Positions 11,371-23,167 of a stretch of DNA of 64,000 nt are shown here, piece by piece (the stretch's first letter is position 1; the number at the start of each line of letters is the position of its first letter). The stretch spans positions 16,947 through 80,946 of the forward strand of contig JALBYF010000076.1 of NCBI GenBank assembly GCA_023212725.1, in the 5' to 3' direction. The stretch is from Tranzscheliella williamsii. Lineage: Eukaryota > Basidiomycota > Ustilaginomycetes > Ustilaginales > Ustilaginaceae. Made by a program: the position numbers and the translations under genes. The notes beneath the pieces were generated by a model. The model did no database searches. It was not told where the DNA came from and saw only the letters and a list, made by a program, of their open reading frames with translations.

Positions 11371-13799
11371 TAGAGAGGTAGACTAGGAAAGATGCTGCGT
11401 CGCCTCACCGTTGCTAAACCGTTTAGGGCGCTGTGCACCGCGCATAGTTAGCAGGCAACGCGCGCATCGCCAAATGTTGAAATACGAGTTGGGGCCACCG
11501 CGCGCGCTTGTGCAGCACAGCACATCTTTCAAGTCCTTTTGAAATCCAAGTCAAGCTCCCTACAAACTTAGATTGTCCGAGGGCGAGCGCGCAGTAAGGC
11601 ACGCGCTACATCTGATCGTGTGTGGGCCGCGGTCAGGAGATCTTGCCACTTCAGTGCAAGTGACATTGGCGCGCTCAGCAGCCTGCACTTGAGCGTTATT
11701 GGACAGTGCATGCTTACATTCCGATGGAAGACGTTGCGTGACATCTGTCCCAGACTGCCGTTTCGACGGCAGTCAGCAGTCAGTCTCAGTCAGCCGTGCC
11801 AGCCGTGCCAGTGCAGGTCGATCCATGTTGCCCACATGCAAAACGCGGACAACTTGCGAATTTCTTAGCAGCTTCAGAACAGGCTAATAGTAAATATTGA
11901 TTCGAATCGAATTCGAATAACACACCTTCGATATATGAATCAACGTGAGTTTAATTCCAAGAAGCGCCGCGTGAGCGAGAGCTAGAGCGAGAGCGAAACG
12001 ACGAGAAAGTGAGGTGACCTACCAAGGACATTCTCCAAATGGACCAAGGTGACGAATTCGACGAAGAGGTGCTTTCCATATCCCAGCATCGACCGTCTGT
12101 GATGCTACTACGAGGTAGCAACATTCGACAGAAAGGAGACAGCATGTTACGTGTACAACAAAATCGACAGCAGCAAAGGGGACGTATCGGGAACACCTCC
12201 CACCTTCGCTTTGTGCCCGACGCGATGGACTTTCTCGACGATGAATAGGTCGCGACGCCAAGTTTTGCTATGGAGCCACCGAGCGTGACCAACCGCAAGA
12301 GGTCGACTTTGCCCTGCGCCACTCACGCGTCAAACTGACCTGGGCCAAGACGATCCTTCCAAGCTTACCAGCATGGGCCGCGTGACTGTTTGAGCCAGGA
12401 ACAGCTGCGGAACGACGGCTAGCGCGCCTCCCTGGCCTCAGACAGGCAGTTCGACCCCGACGAGACAAGTGATGCTGACAACGGAAAGAGTAACCCTGGC
12501 AGGGACCGGCTGCGCGCACCGTTGAAGGGACGGATCGAGCCGCGCTGGGAAAGGTGCTGGCAAGCGGAACGGTGGCGCGTTCGACACCTGCTCTGCCGGC
12601 GCTGTCCCGCGCGCGTGTTGGAGGCAGCAGCTTGACCCTTGTCGTCGTGACGAATGCGGTATATCTCGATCTGCTCCGCCGTGCTGAGCGTATTACTGAA
12701 CTGACCTTGATTAGTAGGGCTGGCTCACGTGTGACGAACCCGGATCGGGATGAGTGGCCGATACAGATCTGCATGGTTGGATTGGGGCCCATTTCAACAT
12801 AAACCAAAATTTCACTTCACCCGCAAAATCTGGCTCAAATTCGTATCAAAATGCCTCACAATAATGCCAAGATAGTTTGCTACGACCGGGGGAAGACAAA
12901 ACCCAAAGATTTATGGGGGTTATTTGCCTTCAGTGTACACACACGATCCTTGATCACGTATACATTACATGAAAAAAGGGCATTGCCGGTAGTTTATTAC
13001 CCTCAAGCCGGTTATGGAGTCACGGGGTTGTTGAGGAAAGCGTCACGTGGATCAACAGACCAACGAACAGTAGTAGTGACGTGCAAAAGCTGCAGAAAAT
13101 AACACTTTAACACAGATCCTCAAAACTCGAAGCGTCGGCTCGCGTTATCGGTGAACGATGTAACTTTTTCTTCGCGCAAGCCTGCGGCGTTTGACGCCCT
13201 GATCTCGCCCGCTACTATATCGCGATAACTAACGCTATCGTCACATAGAGACTGTGTGTGATTCGCTTGTGTTGTATCTACTTAGAACGATGGTGAGACG
13301 AGCCTATATATCGCTGAGGAGCTCAGTGCTATAGTATGAAGCAAACGGAGGTGGACGGCCAGGAGCTCGAGGTGGAGATGGATGACCCGATCTTGTCGAG
13401 TGCATCGCCGATACCGATCTCCAGATCGGCACCGAGAAGCTCTCTCGGCCCTGAAGGATTGTCTGCTGGCCAGTCTCCTTCCGTATACCAAGCGTATATC
13501 CACAAGCCATATGTACAGATCGGGGCGACCCCATGTCAAAGGCACGTCGCTCTATCATACGCCCAGAATCCACATAGAAAGAAGGGAACAAAACCCCAAA
13601 AAAGAGACTTTTGAGTTATTCGTGAATGGTCAGGACACCCACCACCGACGCAGCAAGTGCGTGCAGCTTTCCACAGGACGATGCTGCAACTTGCACGCCC
13701 TGTGAACGAAGACCAGCACCAGCACAGAATCTTGGGCAAGGGTCGTGGTCTGCCTCGTCTATCGTCGGCTGCTGCAGCCACCCTAGAGGCGTGGTGCCG
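11371..13799. other. No intact gene seen
   Basis: Bases 11371-11950 show nothing. Between 12039 and 12330 a 69-codon plus-strand frame ends in DAMDFLDDE and is followed in another frame by a helical-looking segment near 12255-12340; this may be a gene fragment but is not recognisable. Bases 12790-13110 are AT-richer, with one 83-codon frame of no evident family. I cannot support a gene in any of these. Confidence 0.4.
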
Positions 13800-15183
13800 C
13801 CGCCAGCCGGCCCAATTCCCTCTTGGTACAAGTAGGGACTAAAGGAGGCAGGCGATGGCATGGCGCATTTCCAGGCGCTGTCAACTTCTTCATCGAGGCG
13901 GCGTCGGTCTCTGAGAAATATGGCGAGCATTCGAGGCATCAGCCAATCAACCAACTCCCCGACGTTTCCCAGCTGCTTGCAGGCCGCAAATGCTGCGGTC
14001 TGTTTAACCTGCTTTTTGTGGACGTTCAGATGCCGCTGTGGAGTTCGCGAATAGGAACCGTGCTGAGAAGCTGAAGGACACAAAGGATATCTGGAAGCAG
14101 CCACGCCGTTATCCGGACGCTGGCGTAGTCTGGCACCATAGAGGGCTCGTAAAGAAGCGTGGTCTTATCGGCAGGGCCTTTGACCTGGCCCGGGATCACC
14201 TGACTGCATGCACCCAGCACCGACTGCCGCGCCGCGCATGCGCCTGTAGGTCGAGTTTATTCCAAGGCTGTCTGGGTCACTCTCCTTTCATTTGCTCCGC
14301 CTTGGCTAAGGACGAGATGGGCATGGTCGTCGCCGCCACCCCCTCTCGCCTGTTCCGTCATCCCGGCTTGCTAATGACAAGCACGACAGCCAGCTCCGTT
14401 CCATCCCATAATCACCCGATTTACCTTTACTAAGTTGACATCAAGTTTTTCTCCGCCGATCTGTCAATCTCTGCCTGGCACTCCACCGACAAGGTCTTCT
14501 CCGAACCGTTTAACGATCCTTTCGCTCGAAACATTACCTCGAATGCTGAAAAGCTTCCTCACCCACCGACAGCGCCATCTCGCGGACCATCGAGCCTCGC
14601 AGCGGCCATCTATTCTACGAGGCTTACTTTACTGTTAGCCCCGCTCCAACCCGTCTGGCAAAAAGGTGGATGAGTCTGGCAGATCTTCAGCTCAATAAGA
14701 CTGAACAACTCAAAGACGGCGTCGTCAACACTATCGAAACAGCAATATTGACACTGTCCTATGATGGTTCCACAGTCGTCCGGCACTGCGCTTGTGACGA
14801 GCTGTCGAGAAGAAGAAACCGCAGGAGGCAAGCAAAGAGAAGAAGAAGGCGAAATTGAGGGGTAAAAACGAGAATCTCGGAGTGATTCCCTCCCGGCCTT
14901 CCGACGTTATGGACTGTTATACAGGAGATTTCTTGAAGCCTTTCCTAGAAGAGATTTGGTCCATCAACAAGGCAGCCGTCCTGATCAGACGAGTCAACCT
15001 GTGCTAATCGGAAGCGTAGCCACAGACACTGGCACAAAGCGCATTTTCGATCCCAGTGCCAAGCCGATACGAGGCGCTGGCGGCTTTGGCGAGCATATCA
15101 GCGGATTCACCCCTCATAGATATCACAGACTCCGAGATGCTTGAGAAGCAGGAGGTGGAGAAGAGGGGTGAGGAATATTTACG
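13800..15183 (+). pseudogene. Scattered protein-like fragments upstream of the PAS relic
   Basis: Plus-strand fragments in several frames look like protein. FNLLFVDVQMPL near 14006-14040 resembles the phospho-Asp strand of a response-regulator receiver (VDVQMP). A segment at about 14429-14630 reads DIKFFSADLSISAWHSTD. One at 14923-15003 reads GDFLKPFLEEIWSINKAA. One near 15056-15180 carries an acidic helix ending EKQEVEKRGEEYL. They lie directly before the PAS-domain relic, and all fit a decayed hybrid kinase locus. Only the receiver-like motif and the PAS domain point to that family; the rest is inference from position. Confidence 0.3.
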
Positions 15184-15445
15184 ACCATCTGTGACAGCAT
15201 GCCGCAGCTCCTGTGGACCACTAGAGCTGATGGCCAACACGACTGGTACAACAAAGGCTGGTATCACTATGCGTGGTTCAGAACGAACGCAGTCAAGGAC
15301 TGGGTTGGCAGCAGGTTTTCCATGATGATGAGATGGTCGAGAGCGACAAGCGTCGGTTGTATTCCTTACGGACGGGCGAGCCTTGTCACTCACCGGCAGT
15401 GGCTCCGGCACTCCAAGAACGAGCTGCAATGCCATGATGGACGGA
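15184..15445 (+). pseudogene. PAS-domain relic of a hybrid histidine kinase
   Basis: From about 15184 the plus strand reads TICDSMPQLLWTTRADGQ followed by DWYNKGWYHY. This is the typical start of the PAS fold found in many sensor kinases (SLPQLVWTA-PDG---YYN--WYEYTG). After a frameshift the next part follows at about 15314: VFHDDEMVESDKRRLYSLRT, which matches the VHPDD-----W--SLRTGEP element. The TG after WYHY is lost and a single-base frame change is required, so the domain is broken. No HisKA, HATPase or receiver domain follows in order. It may derive from a different kinase than the HAMP relic 4 kb upstream, since group III kinases usually lack this PAS type. Confidence 0.65.
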
Positions 15446-15835
15446 CTACTGTAAAGATCACCGTAGCTGTTGGAGGAGGCGGACCGAGCTAACCCCGTTC
15501 CCTTATTGATATGGGTCCGCGCGCATCCGCCACGGACGCTCGTGCACTTCTATACAGCCGCGTCATGTCGCTGGCGCGCTGCAGATTTACTGCGATTCGA
15601 TCTGGCGGCGCTTGGCTTAGCAAGACCGCTGAGCTGACGCGCATTCTTGGGCCACCGGCGACCACGCTTGGCGACAGCCTCCGCACCTCCGCCAGCGGCT
15701 CATTCTCGGCCACCACTCCGCGCTCGGGCGCTGCGACTGACAGCAACGAGCGTCTATCACGGCTGCCTCTTGGATCTGTGCTGTGGCATCTCGCGTGTCG
15801 CATCTTTGCCACTTGTACCTACAACCCCCAACCGC

Positions 15836-15886
15836 ACTCGCACTCGTGACACTCACAATTACACTCACACTCACACTCTCTGTGTC
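15836..15886 (+). repeat. CACTCA/CTCACA microsatellite
   Basis: A short run of imperfect CACTCG/CACTCA repeats spans about 50 bp. It is low-complexity sequence with no coding role visible. Confidence 0.7.
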
Positions 15887-17947
15887 TGTTCTTGCTAACC
15901 CCGCCCCCTCTCCACCTCACTCGCACCACTGATTTCCTGTTGGGACCAACGCAGCGCGGACCAGGCAGGTTTTCTGGCTGTCATCATTCATGTCACAGTC
16001 AGTGCAGCACGGGAGGCGAGCGGGACGAGCGCGCTGACGAACCGCATGAGCTTCTGCTGTGACTATTCTAGTACACAGCCAATGACAGGTGTGTGATTAC
16101 GGCGAGGAGAGCGCTGCGCGGCTGGCTGGCTAGAAGCGAGCCTGGACGTCGACGGCGTGCGGGAACGCTGCGGGAGTGGCAGGCGACAGGGACACTGGTG
16201 TTGGCGCTGCGCTCGCACTCGCCACCTGGTCCCAAGGCTCGCCGTGCCGATAATGGCTGGCCACCGCCGCTGTCCACGCCCATCGCCCCCTAGCACGCCC
16301 GCACGCCGTGCCCTCGCCGAGCTCGAAGCCACAGCGCATGTCCATGGTCGCAAGCAGTACTTGTACTGCCACAAACTGTCTTGTGTACCGGCATCGCTCA
16401 GATGAAGCACGTGCCTTGCGGCAAGTTGAGGCGCCAGTATTGCGGTTGAGGTGAGGAGGTGAGCGGTGTCAGTAGCAGAGGCGGGCGGGCGTACTGACCT
16501 ACAGCAGCCGTCTGGGCTACCTCTGCGCTTTGCACACAAATCACTTCTGGCTGTGCCGTTTACGTATAGCGACTGTGTGCAAGAGCCGTTGCCAGTGAAG
16601 GATGCTCCGCCTGACGCTATCGCTTTCGCTTCGGCTGGAATTAACGGTGAGCCACATATGACTCGCACCCTGCTGGCTGTCGGTAGTTCTTCCCGAGTTG
16701 ACTGGTCCAGCCGTGTTGCTCTGACGCGCTGTCGGCGAGATCAGTTCGGTTGGGACGCAGTGACCGGCGACGTCTTGTATCTGCACTTGCGCCAAGTACG
16801 ATCCTTGTCGCTCCTGCTGGGTCCGTTTCTCTTGTCGCAGCTGCAAGATCCTTTCTGCACAGCATTTTAGCGGGGCTATCTAGACGGCTGCGATCGATCC
16901 CGTCTGCATCAAGTGAGGGGGGTCGAGGCCGTTGTCAGCGTAAGCCGGTACCCGAGCGAAGCAGAGATCGAAGACCCGCTTGGGCGGGAAAGACGAATCG
17001 GCGAAGACGGATAGAGATTGCGGGCTGGCGTAGGTTGTCTGTGTAGAATGGCAGCTACTGTCACGCGGCGGCTACCAAGCTCACTACGCTTGATCGCTGC
17101 AGAGTGTAGTGGTGAGCGTCTGCACATCTAGCTACAGCTATGAGTGTAGCTGTTCATTCACAAAGGCTTAGGCAAGCTTGCAGCGAAGAAACGCGGCCCA
17201 CGGCCTGGGCAAACCCACTTCATCAGCAGCTGCCGAGCTGGCAAACACCAAGATTCGAGGCCTCTGAGCAAAAACGGCGACAGGCAGTGGGAACGCTCCA
17301 TTGCGACTGTGACGTTGAGCTGGGGCCTGGTGTCGCCTTTCCACGTCCAAAGCTACAGTTGATCGCTTCGCCATACATGCAACTTGCGTCGGGAAAGCGC
17401 CGCCAAAAAGGACGCCGATGGAGATGCAAGACTAAGAGCAAAAGCGGGCAGTGAAGCCCATTTCGCAGAAGGTTTCGCTGTCCATTGCCTTGCGGAAAGA
17501 GTACGTTCGGTAGCCGGCAGAAGGGAAGCGCAACGACCCACTATCCCAGACAGCCGCCCCGCTATGGCCGCCCGCCGCTTCAGCCGGCATCGCTGTGGCG
17601 ACAGAAGCTTGGTCAGTTGCGAGCCCTCCTAACGTAGAAGCTCACCCGCTATTTTCATCAGCCAGAGTCAAAGCAGAAATGTCGAAGTGGAGACTCAGGT
17701 CAAAAGGGCCTACAATGCTAGCAGAAGAGACACGGACAGCGGAAGGAACTCACACGCAACGGGCAAAAGCTAAGAAAAGAGGAAACAGCGCCGAGTTTGA
17801 TGGTAGTAGAAAGAGGACAAGTGCAAAAGAAATACAAGACCACAAGTCTCGAACCCTCGCCCAAGCAAGCGCCAGAGGTCGGAACCCGGGAACCGAACAG
17901 AGGGAGCAAGGGTGGGAAAGGATGCGCACTCCGATTCGCTGTCGGCC
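15887..17947. other. GC-rich stretch without a supported gene
   Basis: Frames overlap on both strands (about 200 codons minus at 16063-16668, 134 codons plus at 16466-16870, 118 codons plus at 17595-17951), but all have Arg/Ser/Ala-rich shadow composition. I see no motif, start context or continuous protein-like segment in them. Confidence 0.4.
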
Positions 17948-18103
17948 ATGACAATGGCAAGTAGAAACGCAGCCGCCCGTGTGGGAAGAGGAAGGCTAGC
18001 CAGATTCATGGCAGTTACACTGCTTTCGTGTCTGGCTACGTTGTCGGAAGCTGAGCCAGTACGGTGTGTTGAAGTCTCGCGCAACGGTTTGGCAGAGCAC
18101 TGA
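17948..18103 (+). pseudogene. Small ORF with signal-peptide-like start, split by a solo LTR
   Basis: From ATG 17948 the frame reads about fifteen basic/neutral residues and then a hydrophobic core ending in a small-residue site (MAVTLLSCLATLSEAEPV). This is the layout of a secretory signal peptide with likely cleavage after SEA. At base 18067, in codon 40, a solo LTR with target duplication CGGTG interrupts the frame, so the present product would end inside the LTR. On the far side of the insertion the old frame continues only about 14 codons to a TAA near 18400. The host gene was therefore either very small or spliced. No family can be named. Confidence 0.4.
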
Positions 18104-18353
18104 GTCTAGGATTGCGACAACATCAATCAACGACAAGTAGGTATGTACAACAATGGTATGATGTGAACAGTGGTCATGATACCATTGCGAAGGGGACTGA
18201 CTAGTCTAGTTCTCCTGCCCTGTGGGTACCAGGGCTAGGGGCACACGCAGCGCCAGGAGGCCCAAGCTCCTGGCGGTCCCGAGAAGCGGTGATGCTCGGC
18301 ATCGCTGCTGCCTGCAGCTGTCTCGAGCCGATGGCGCGCTCGAGCCTTCAACA
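18067..18353 (+). mobile_element. Solo LTR, copy 2, with 5-bp target duplication
   Basis: A 287-bp copy of the same LTR begins TGTTGAAGTC and ends CCTTCAACA. The perfect target duplication CGGTG stands at 18062-18066 and 18354-18358. It differs from copies 1 and 3 by scattered substitutions and one or two single-base indels. There are no internal retrotransposon sequences nearby. Confidence 0.9.
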
Positions 18354-18503
18354 CGGTGTGCCTGTGCTGGAATGACTTTGGTATCGCACGCAGTCACATC
18401 ATAATCTACATTTTTTAACGGTCCTCAGCGCCATTAATGAGTCAAGGAATTGCGCTACCACTCGTAATCTGTGACTTTTTATGGCCGTGGCACTGTTGGG
18501 TAC

Positions 18504-18567
18504 GGTGACGATGACGGTGACGGCGACGGCGACGCCGATAATGATGGCGACGGTGATGGCGACGGTC
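18504..18567 (+). repeat. GACGGT/GACGGC hexamer repeat
   Basis: A run of imperfect GACGGT, GACGGC and GATGGC units, about ten in 64 bp. No reading frame using it looks real. Confidence 0.75.
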
Positions 18568-20582
18568 TGCATCGCGATCGGGCTCCCGATCAGCTTGTCA
18601 CCCGATTTCTTTGTTCAACACGCCTGAAATCGAACTCAGCCAGTTAGCTTTCTGCGATGGGATTGTGAATGCTTCTGTAGCTGCACGCTTTCGCCTTGGC
18701 CACCATCATGAATACACTCGCCTCGTCTTTCTGTGCGGCGTCACGAGAGACCGCTGTCCGTCAGTCCAGTCACGCTGGCGGCCGTTGCTGCGGCAGCGCT
18801 TTCCCTGCTGGGCGTTGAGGCTGTGCAGGTCGTGTTGGTCTTGGCCAGCCCCGGTGCCAGTGGCAGCTAGAGCAGGCTTGCCGGCGCCGGTGCAGGCGGA
18901 AAGTGCGTCGCCAGCCTTGACACCGCATGTCGCTGGATTTACAATGGCAGCCGGCTGCCATGCCCTGATCAGAGCGGGCAACGCCGCCGTCTCGTCCGCC
19001 ACGCTGGCAAAAAAGGGGCTAGCAAAATCGTCGAATCGTCGCTGTAGTTACGCGTCCGCCACGCAGCTCTGGCGGTCGAAAACAGTCAAACGGCTCACCG
19101 CCGGCGGCAGCGCTACAGCAAACACGGTATCGGCATCGACATAGGCTCGGTACATTGGACTAGCTTACTCTGGCATGCGACAAGCATCGGCTGTAGCCCC
19201 AGGTGCGGGTGGGCCGCGTGCGGCTGGACCATAGGTGCAGCGCTCATCTTTGAGCTCCATACGCTACGCTAAGCATCAGACACCGAGCTGCGTGCTGACC
19301 TCGGTTCTGATTGTCCGCGATTTTGGTTTGCGGCCTGCACATCAACGTGAGGGGCCGACTGAACGCACCGAGGCTCTGAAACAGCAGCGTAAAGACCGTT
19401 TGTACGATGGCCCGGGCCTGCGAGGTCATCTAGCCTCGCCGAGAGGAACCGGTTACTGCAGTCGATGCTAACAGTGCGTGCTCTGCGAGCGAACTTTCGG
19501 CAGGGAAAATGGCATGCCATTCAATGTCGAAACGGCTGTGCGTTTCACGGCGTGCCGTGCCAGGCTCAGCAGCGCATTCTGGCTCGGCCAAGCGACACTG
19601 TTTCCAGGCAGGCTGCCAGCTTTAGTATCAGCATTGTGCTTTGCCCATGGCGGCCAGCTCTCTCCTTGCTCGAGAGCCTGCGCCATTGCTTGACCGACGG
19701 CAGCGCTTCTTGCTACATGGCGCCAACAGCCAGAACCGTTCTCACAGCCGTCTCTGATAGGAGGCACGGTATGGGATCCGGTCGCAGCGGTCATAAGGTG
19801 TCCTTCCGTTCTCAGCAAAGGCGATGGAGGCCTGTTTGCGTTTGGCCGGCGCCTCGCCGCTGCTTATCTGCTCGGCTGGACCGGGCCCGGTTGCACACGC
19901 AGCTGCCATCTGCGTCGCCGAGCTCGCCGACTGCAAACACGCCTGCCCACGCGGCGGCGCCAGCGAGCTCGAAAGCTCCGCCGCCATATCCACTTCCTTT
20001 TCGCCCAACCGGTCCGCAGCCAGCCGCCCCCGCTAGTCCCTCCCCCCGCAGCACGCCATTTCCGCTCGCAGCATCTCTGTATCCAAGCTCGATGCAGCCT
20101 TTCTTCCCTGATATTGTCGTCGAACAGTGACAGAGTGGATGTGTATCCGGACGGCGACTGGCACTACTCTACCCACGAGCAGGCGATACGGTCTCATTGA
20201 GAGTCGCCGTTGTCCGCCACACTGACAGTTGCGCTTGAGCGTGGTTGGCAACGGCATTCGGTCGCCTTGGTTACGCCACTGGGGCTGGCGTTCGTGCATG
20301 TTTGGCTTCGGGCAGCTCTGCTGCGCGTAGCAGTCAGTGCGAGTCCCCATGGTTGGCCCGCCTTTACGAGACGTTGACCCACATACGATAGGAGCACCGC
20401 TTGCAAACGTAATGATCAGATTCTGCTGCTGTAGTGAGCGGGTGTGTGAAAGCGGCAACGTTGGGACCGCAAGGCAATACTTTACAGCAAGGCTCCATCC
20501 ACTGTTCTGGTGTGAATCTGTGGGGGAGCTCACAACAAGCGTGCAGGTGGCAACGTTGAAGGCGTCGAAATGGAGATTAGAA
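18568..20582. other. No supported gene
   Basis: A plus-strand frame at 18611-19144 and another at 19465-20130 are open but read as shadows. Near 18770-18850 one frame has a hydrophobic Ala/Leu/Val stretch resembling a secretion signal, followed by Cys-containing sequence in the same frame to a stop near 18870; a decayed secreted-protein gene is possible. The end of the second frame (about 19890-20130) is Pro/Ser/Ala-rich. Neither is strong enough to call. Confidence 0.35.
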
Positions 20583-21875
20583 TCACAGGACAAAGATGGT
20601 AACAGCCACCGAAGCCCTACAGACAGCTGATCCCACTGTGACTCTTGCAACAAGGTCATCTTGATTCTCGGCGGCTAGGGCCCAAAACAAGGCTCGGAGC
20701 AGCCAAGTCAGAGAGTGAGCCGGAAAGAGCGACTGGAGGCAACTGGCAAACGCAGGCGAGAGAAGCCACCAAGCAGACAGGAGGAGAGCCGAGTACAACT
20801 CATGTGAATGCATCCGATAAGACGTGGGGCCGGAAAACAAGTAGCCCCTCGTAGTCGAACTCAGATGCGAGAGTCGTCCGAGTGCCAAGCGGGAACGACT
20901 TTGGTGTGGGCTTGCGTGTGCGGCGACGGGTGTTGCCAAGGCCGGCGAAGAGACGACCGGATGGTATGGCCTTGGTCGGGCGAGAAAAGCGTCCGAGTCG
21001 TCTATGTGGCGCTGCTTGGCGTGCTCGGGCGCTTCATAGATAGTCCAGTACCGTGCAAAGAGGATGAGGATGCTCAAGAAGGACATGATGAGGATCATCA
21101 CAATGCTGAAGGGCGGTAGCGCTTGTGACAGCCATGACGATGTGGCTGCAACAGTTTGCATCTTTTGCCGAAAGCCAGGAAGCTGAGCGTGTAGGTCAAA
21201 GGCGCCGCAAGGAGACAGGGCCGATAGGCCGGCGCTACTGAGCAGTAGGAAGAGCTTGGAGACCAAGCGAAGCAAGAAACAAGACCAGCCGAGTAGCTGC
21301 TCCAAAGGTGGCAGGCTGGGAGGTGGCGCACCAGCAGCTCGAGAGGGTGGGCGAGGCCAAAGTGTATGATCTTCCGTGTAGGATGCAAGGTTTAGGTCGT
21401 ACGGAGAAACGTGGACGGTGGCGGGAGGCGCTTGGCCCGTAGTGTTTCGAAGAGTGACGTTGTCAGTGGGCCGTTCTAGTTGTGCCGCTTGGCGTGGATG
21501 GTCATCTAGTCGCAGCGCTTGGCTAACATCCTGATGCAAGAGCAGTAGGTGGCACTGTCCTCGCTTCAAGTCATGTTTGAAAGAGGGCGCTTCTTGGAGC
21601 AAGCCGTCGCCGGTCCTCTGTGCGGCTTTCAGTGAAGACAAGAGAGAAGCCGAGCTCCAAGTTGAGGCCCTGGTCAAGAAAGTCTTGCAAATCCAGCAAG
21701 AAGACCTGCCAGTGTATAGACCCAGACTCCGCCAATGCGGACACCACAACCTTGACTGCTGTTTCGCCGAGACGGCGGCCGGCAGCCAAAATGCCAAGCT
21801 GCAAGCCATCCAAGCGATCAAGTGATTCAAGCGATCCAAGTGATTCAGGCGATGCAAGTGATCCAGACGATCCAA
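20583..21875 (-). CDS. Unrecognised membrane protein with two transmembrane segments (start and intron structure uncertain)
   Basis: This 430-codon frame is protein-like from about residue 90 onward. It contains a hydrophilic region (residues 100-190), a first membrane span at about 194-216, a 40-residue loop, a second span at about 256-278 rich in Ile/Leu/Met, and a basic, Ser-rich tail. Residues 1-90 look non-coding, and a better N-terminal continuation may lie in another frame (about 22269 to 21575) that holds a hydrophobic start and the repeat at 21815-21880. If so, an intron or frameshift lies near 21570-21620. The last 80 residues may also change frame by splicing. No family is recognised; two close spans suggest an endomembrane or nuclear-envelope protein, which is inference. 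Confidence 0.5.
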   Translation of the reverse strand: MDRLDHLHRLNHLDRLNHLIAWMACSLAFWLPAAVSAKQQSRLWCPHWRSLGLYTGRSSCWICKTFLTRASTWSSASLLSSLKAAQRTGDGLLQEAPSFKHDLKRGQCHLLLLHQDVSQALRLDDHPRQAAQLERPTDNVTLRNTTGQAPPATVHVSPYDLNLASYTEDHTLWPRPPSRAAGAPPPSLPPLEQLLGWSCFLLRLVSKLFLLLSSAGLSALSPCGAFDLHAQLPGFRQKMQTVAATSSWLSQALPPFSIVMILIMSFLSILILFARYWTIYEAPEHAKQRHIDDSDAFLARPRPYHPVVSSPALATPVAAHASPHQSRSRLALGRLSHLSSTTRGYLFSGPTSYRMHSHELYSALLLSAWWLLSPAFASCLQSLFPAHSLTWLLRALFWALAAENQDDLVARVTVGSAVCRASVAVTIFVL

Positions 21876-21880
21876 GAGAT
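21815..21880 (+). repeat. 9-bp degenerate tandem repeat (GATCCAAGT-like)
   Basis: About seven imperfect units of the form GATYCAAGN follow each other. On the minus strand they would encode repeated Ser-Leu-x triplets, on the plus strand repeated Ser-Asp-x triplets. The repeat lies at the uncertain N-terminal end of the two-span membrane protein gene. Confidence 0.6.
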
Positions 21881-22280
21881 ACCTCGTCGCAGTTCAATCG
21901 GAGACCGACCATAAATGGTGTGACAACCCGAGGCAGAAGCCTTGATACGACTAGGTCGACACCGCAACAAAAGCTCTTGCCAGGTGCGGAAAGATGCGGC
22001 AAGATGCGGCGGGATGAAACCGGCCGTAGCGCGGTGCGGGCAGCTGGCTTCAAGTCGACATGGTGGTGGGGACGGGCGGGACGGGCCAGCTTGAGAGCGG
22101 CGGCTGGGTGCCAGCGGCGCTGTGACGGCCTGCGTCGAGTGGCGCAGCGGGGCCAAAGCGAGGAAGACGCATCAGCGGCACGAGGTTGGTGTTGCTCGAG
22201 CCGCAGGCAGGCAGCCAGGCAAGCCAAGCCTGACGCTGTGTTGGAACCGCGCCAACGACAGTCATCCACACTATCGACAT

Positions 22281-23167
22281 ATATATATCTCTCCTCTGCC
22301 GCCCTTCATAGTGACGCTTACGCGTACATGCACCTTAGAAGCACAGCCACTAGCTGCCCACCTATACCGGCCGAGAAGCCGTCGCGCAGCAAGCCCACCG
22401 AACTACGCCATCCACCCTCGTCATGGGAACGACCAACGGGACAGTGGTACAGCCATCACCCCGTCACTCACAGCAGGTGCACTTGGGTATATACTGCCCT
22501 TGGTTTGCTACGTAGATTGAGGAGGATCATCGATTCCCCGCGACCACATAAGCAATGGTGCGAGGCAAGCTAGCCATCTCGTGTCGCTCAACAACCACAC
22601 CTTATCAGGAAACATACAGCTGGCCTTCATCTCGTCCACAAAGCTTGTCCTCAACCCTCTCGGCCCATCTTAAGCTCAGATTGGACTTGTGATCGGTCGA
22701 AATGCCTTGGGCATCTCTGCTGCATCCTTCCTTAGCCTTGGCTCATATTCGCAAATGGCAACTATACTGCTTGTCTCCGAAGCGACGAGGCACGGCCGTG
22801 CTGTTCCGCCTTGTTGCGTGTTACCATAACTGGCGAGAGCTGGAGCGAGAGATGGAGCGCAGAGGGAGTCAATCGTACCATGCGTGCCGCCAGTTTCTGC
22901 ACAGTTGATCTTCGCTCCTCTCTCTTCGCTGCCAAACTACCGCTCTCCTTCGGCTGTTGGCCGCTCAGCTTTTTTACCAGCTGCGCAGAAAAGCTTAGTG
23001 GACAAGGTAGCTATTCGGGCGCAACACATCACTTCTCGACTGACCATACAATTATGGTTCCTGCGAGTCAAGCTTGATCTCGTTCCTGTCCCTTCCTCCT
23101 TGCGCATTCCTTCGTCTATTCGCCATCACCTACCGCTTTCAAAGGTGGCAGAATTACATCACCCACT
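22281..23167. other. Intergenic region between divergent genes
   Basis: No protein-like frame. A TATATATAT run lies at about 22279-22287. The region separates the minus-strand membrane protein gene from the plus-strand gene starting at 23168 and probably holds both promoters. Confidence 0.5.

Noticed and set aside
16063..16668. 201-codon minus-strand frame
   Set aside because: Arg/Ser/Ala/Thr-rich throughout, overlaps equally open plus-strand frames, no motif; consistent with openness of GC-rich DNA.
21620..22573. 317-codon plus-strand frame with Ser-Asp repeats
   Set aside because: The Ser-Asp part comes from a 9-bp DNA repeat and the rest is Arg/Ala/Ser-rich. The minus-strand frames with membrane spans are better supported, although this area remains uncertain.
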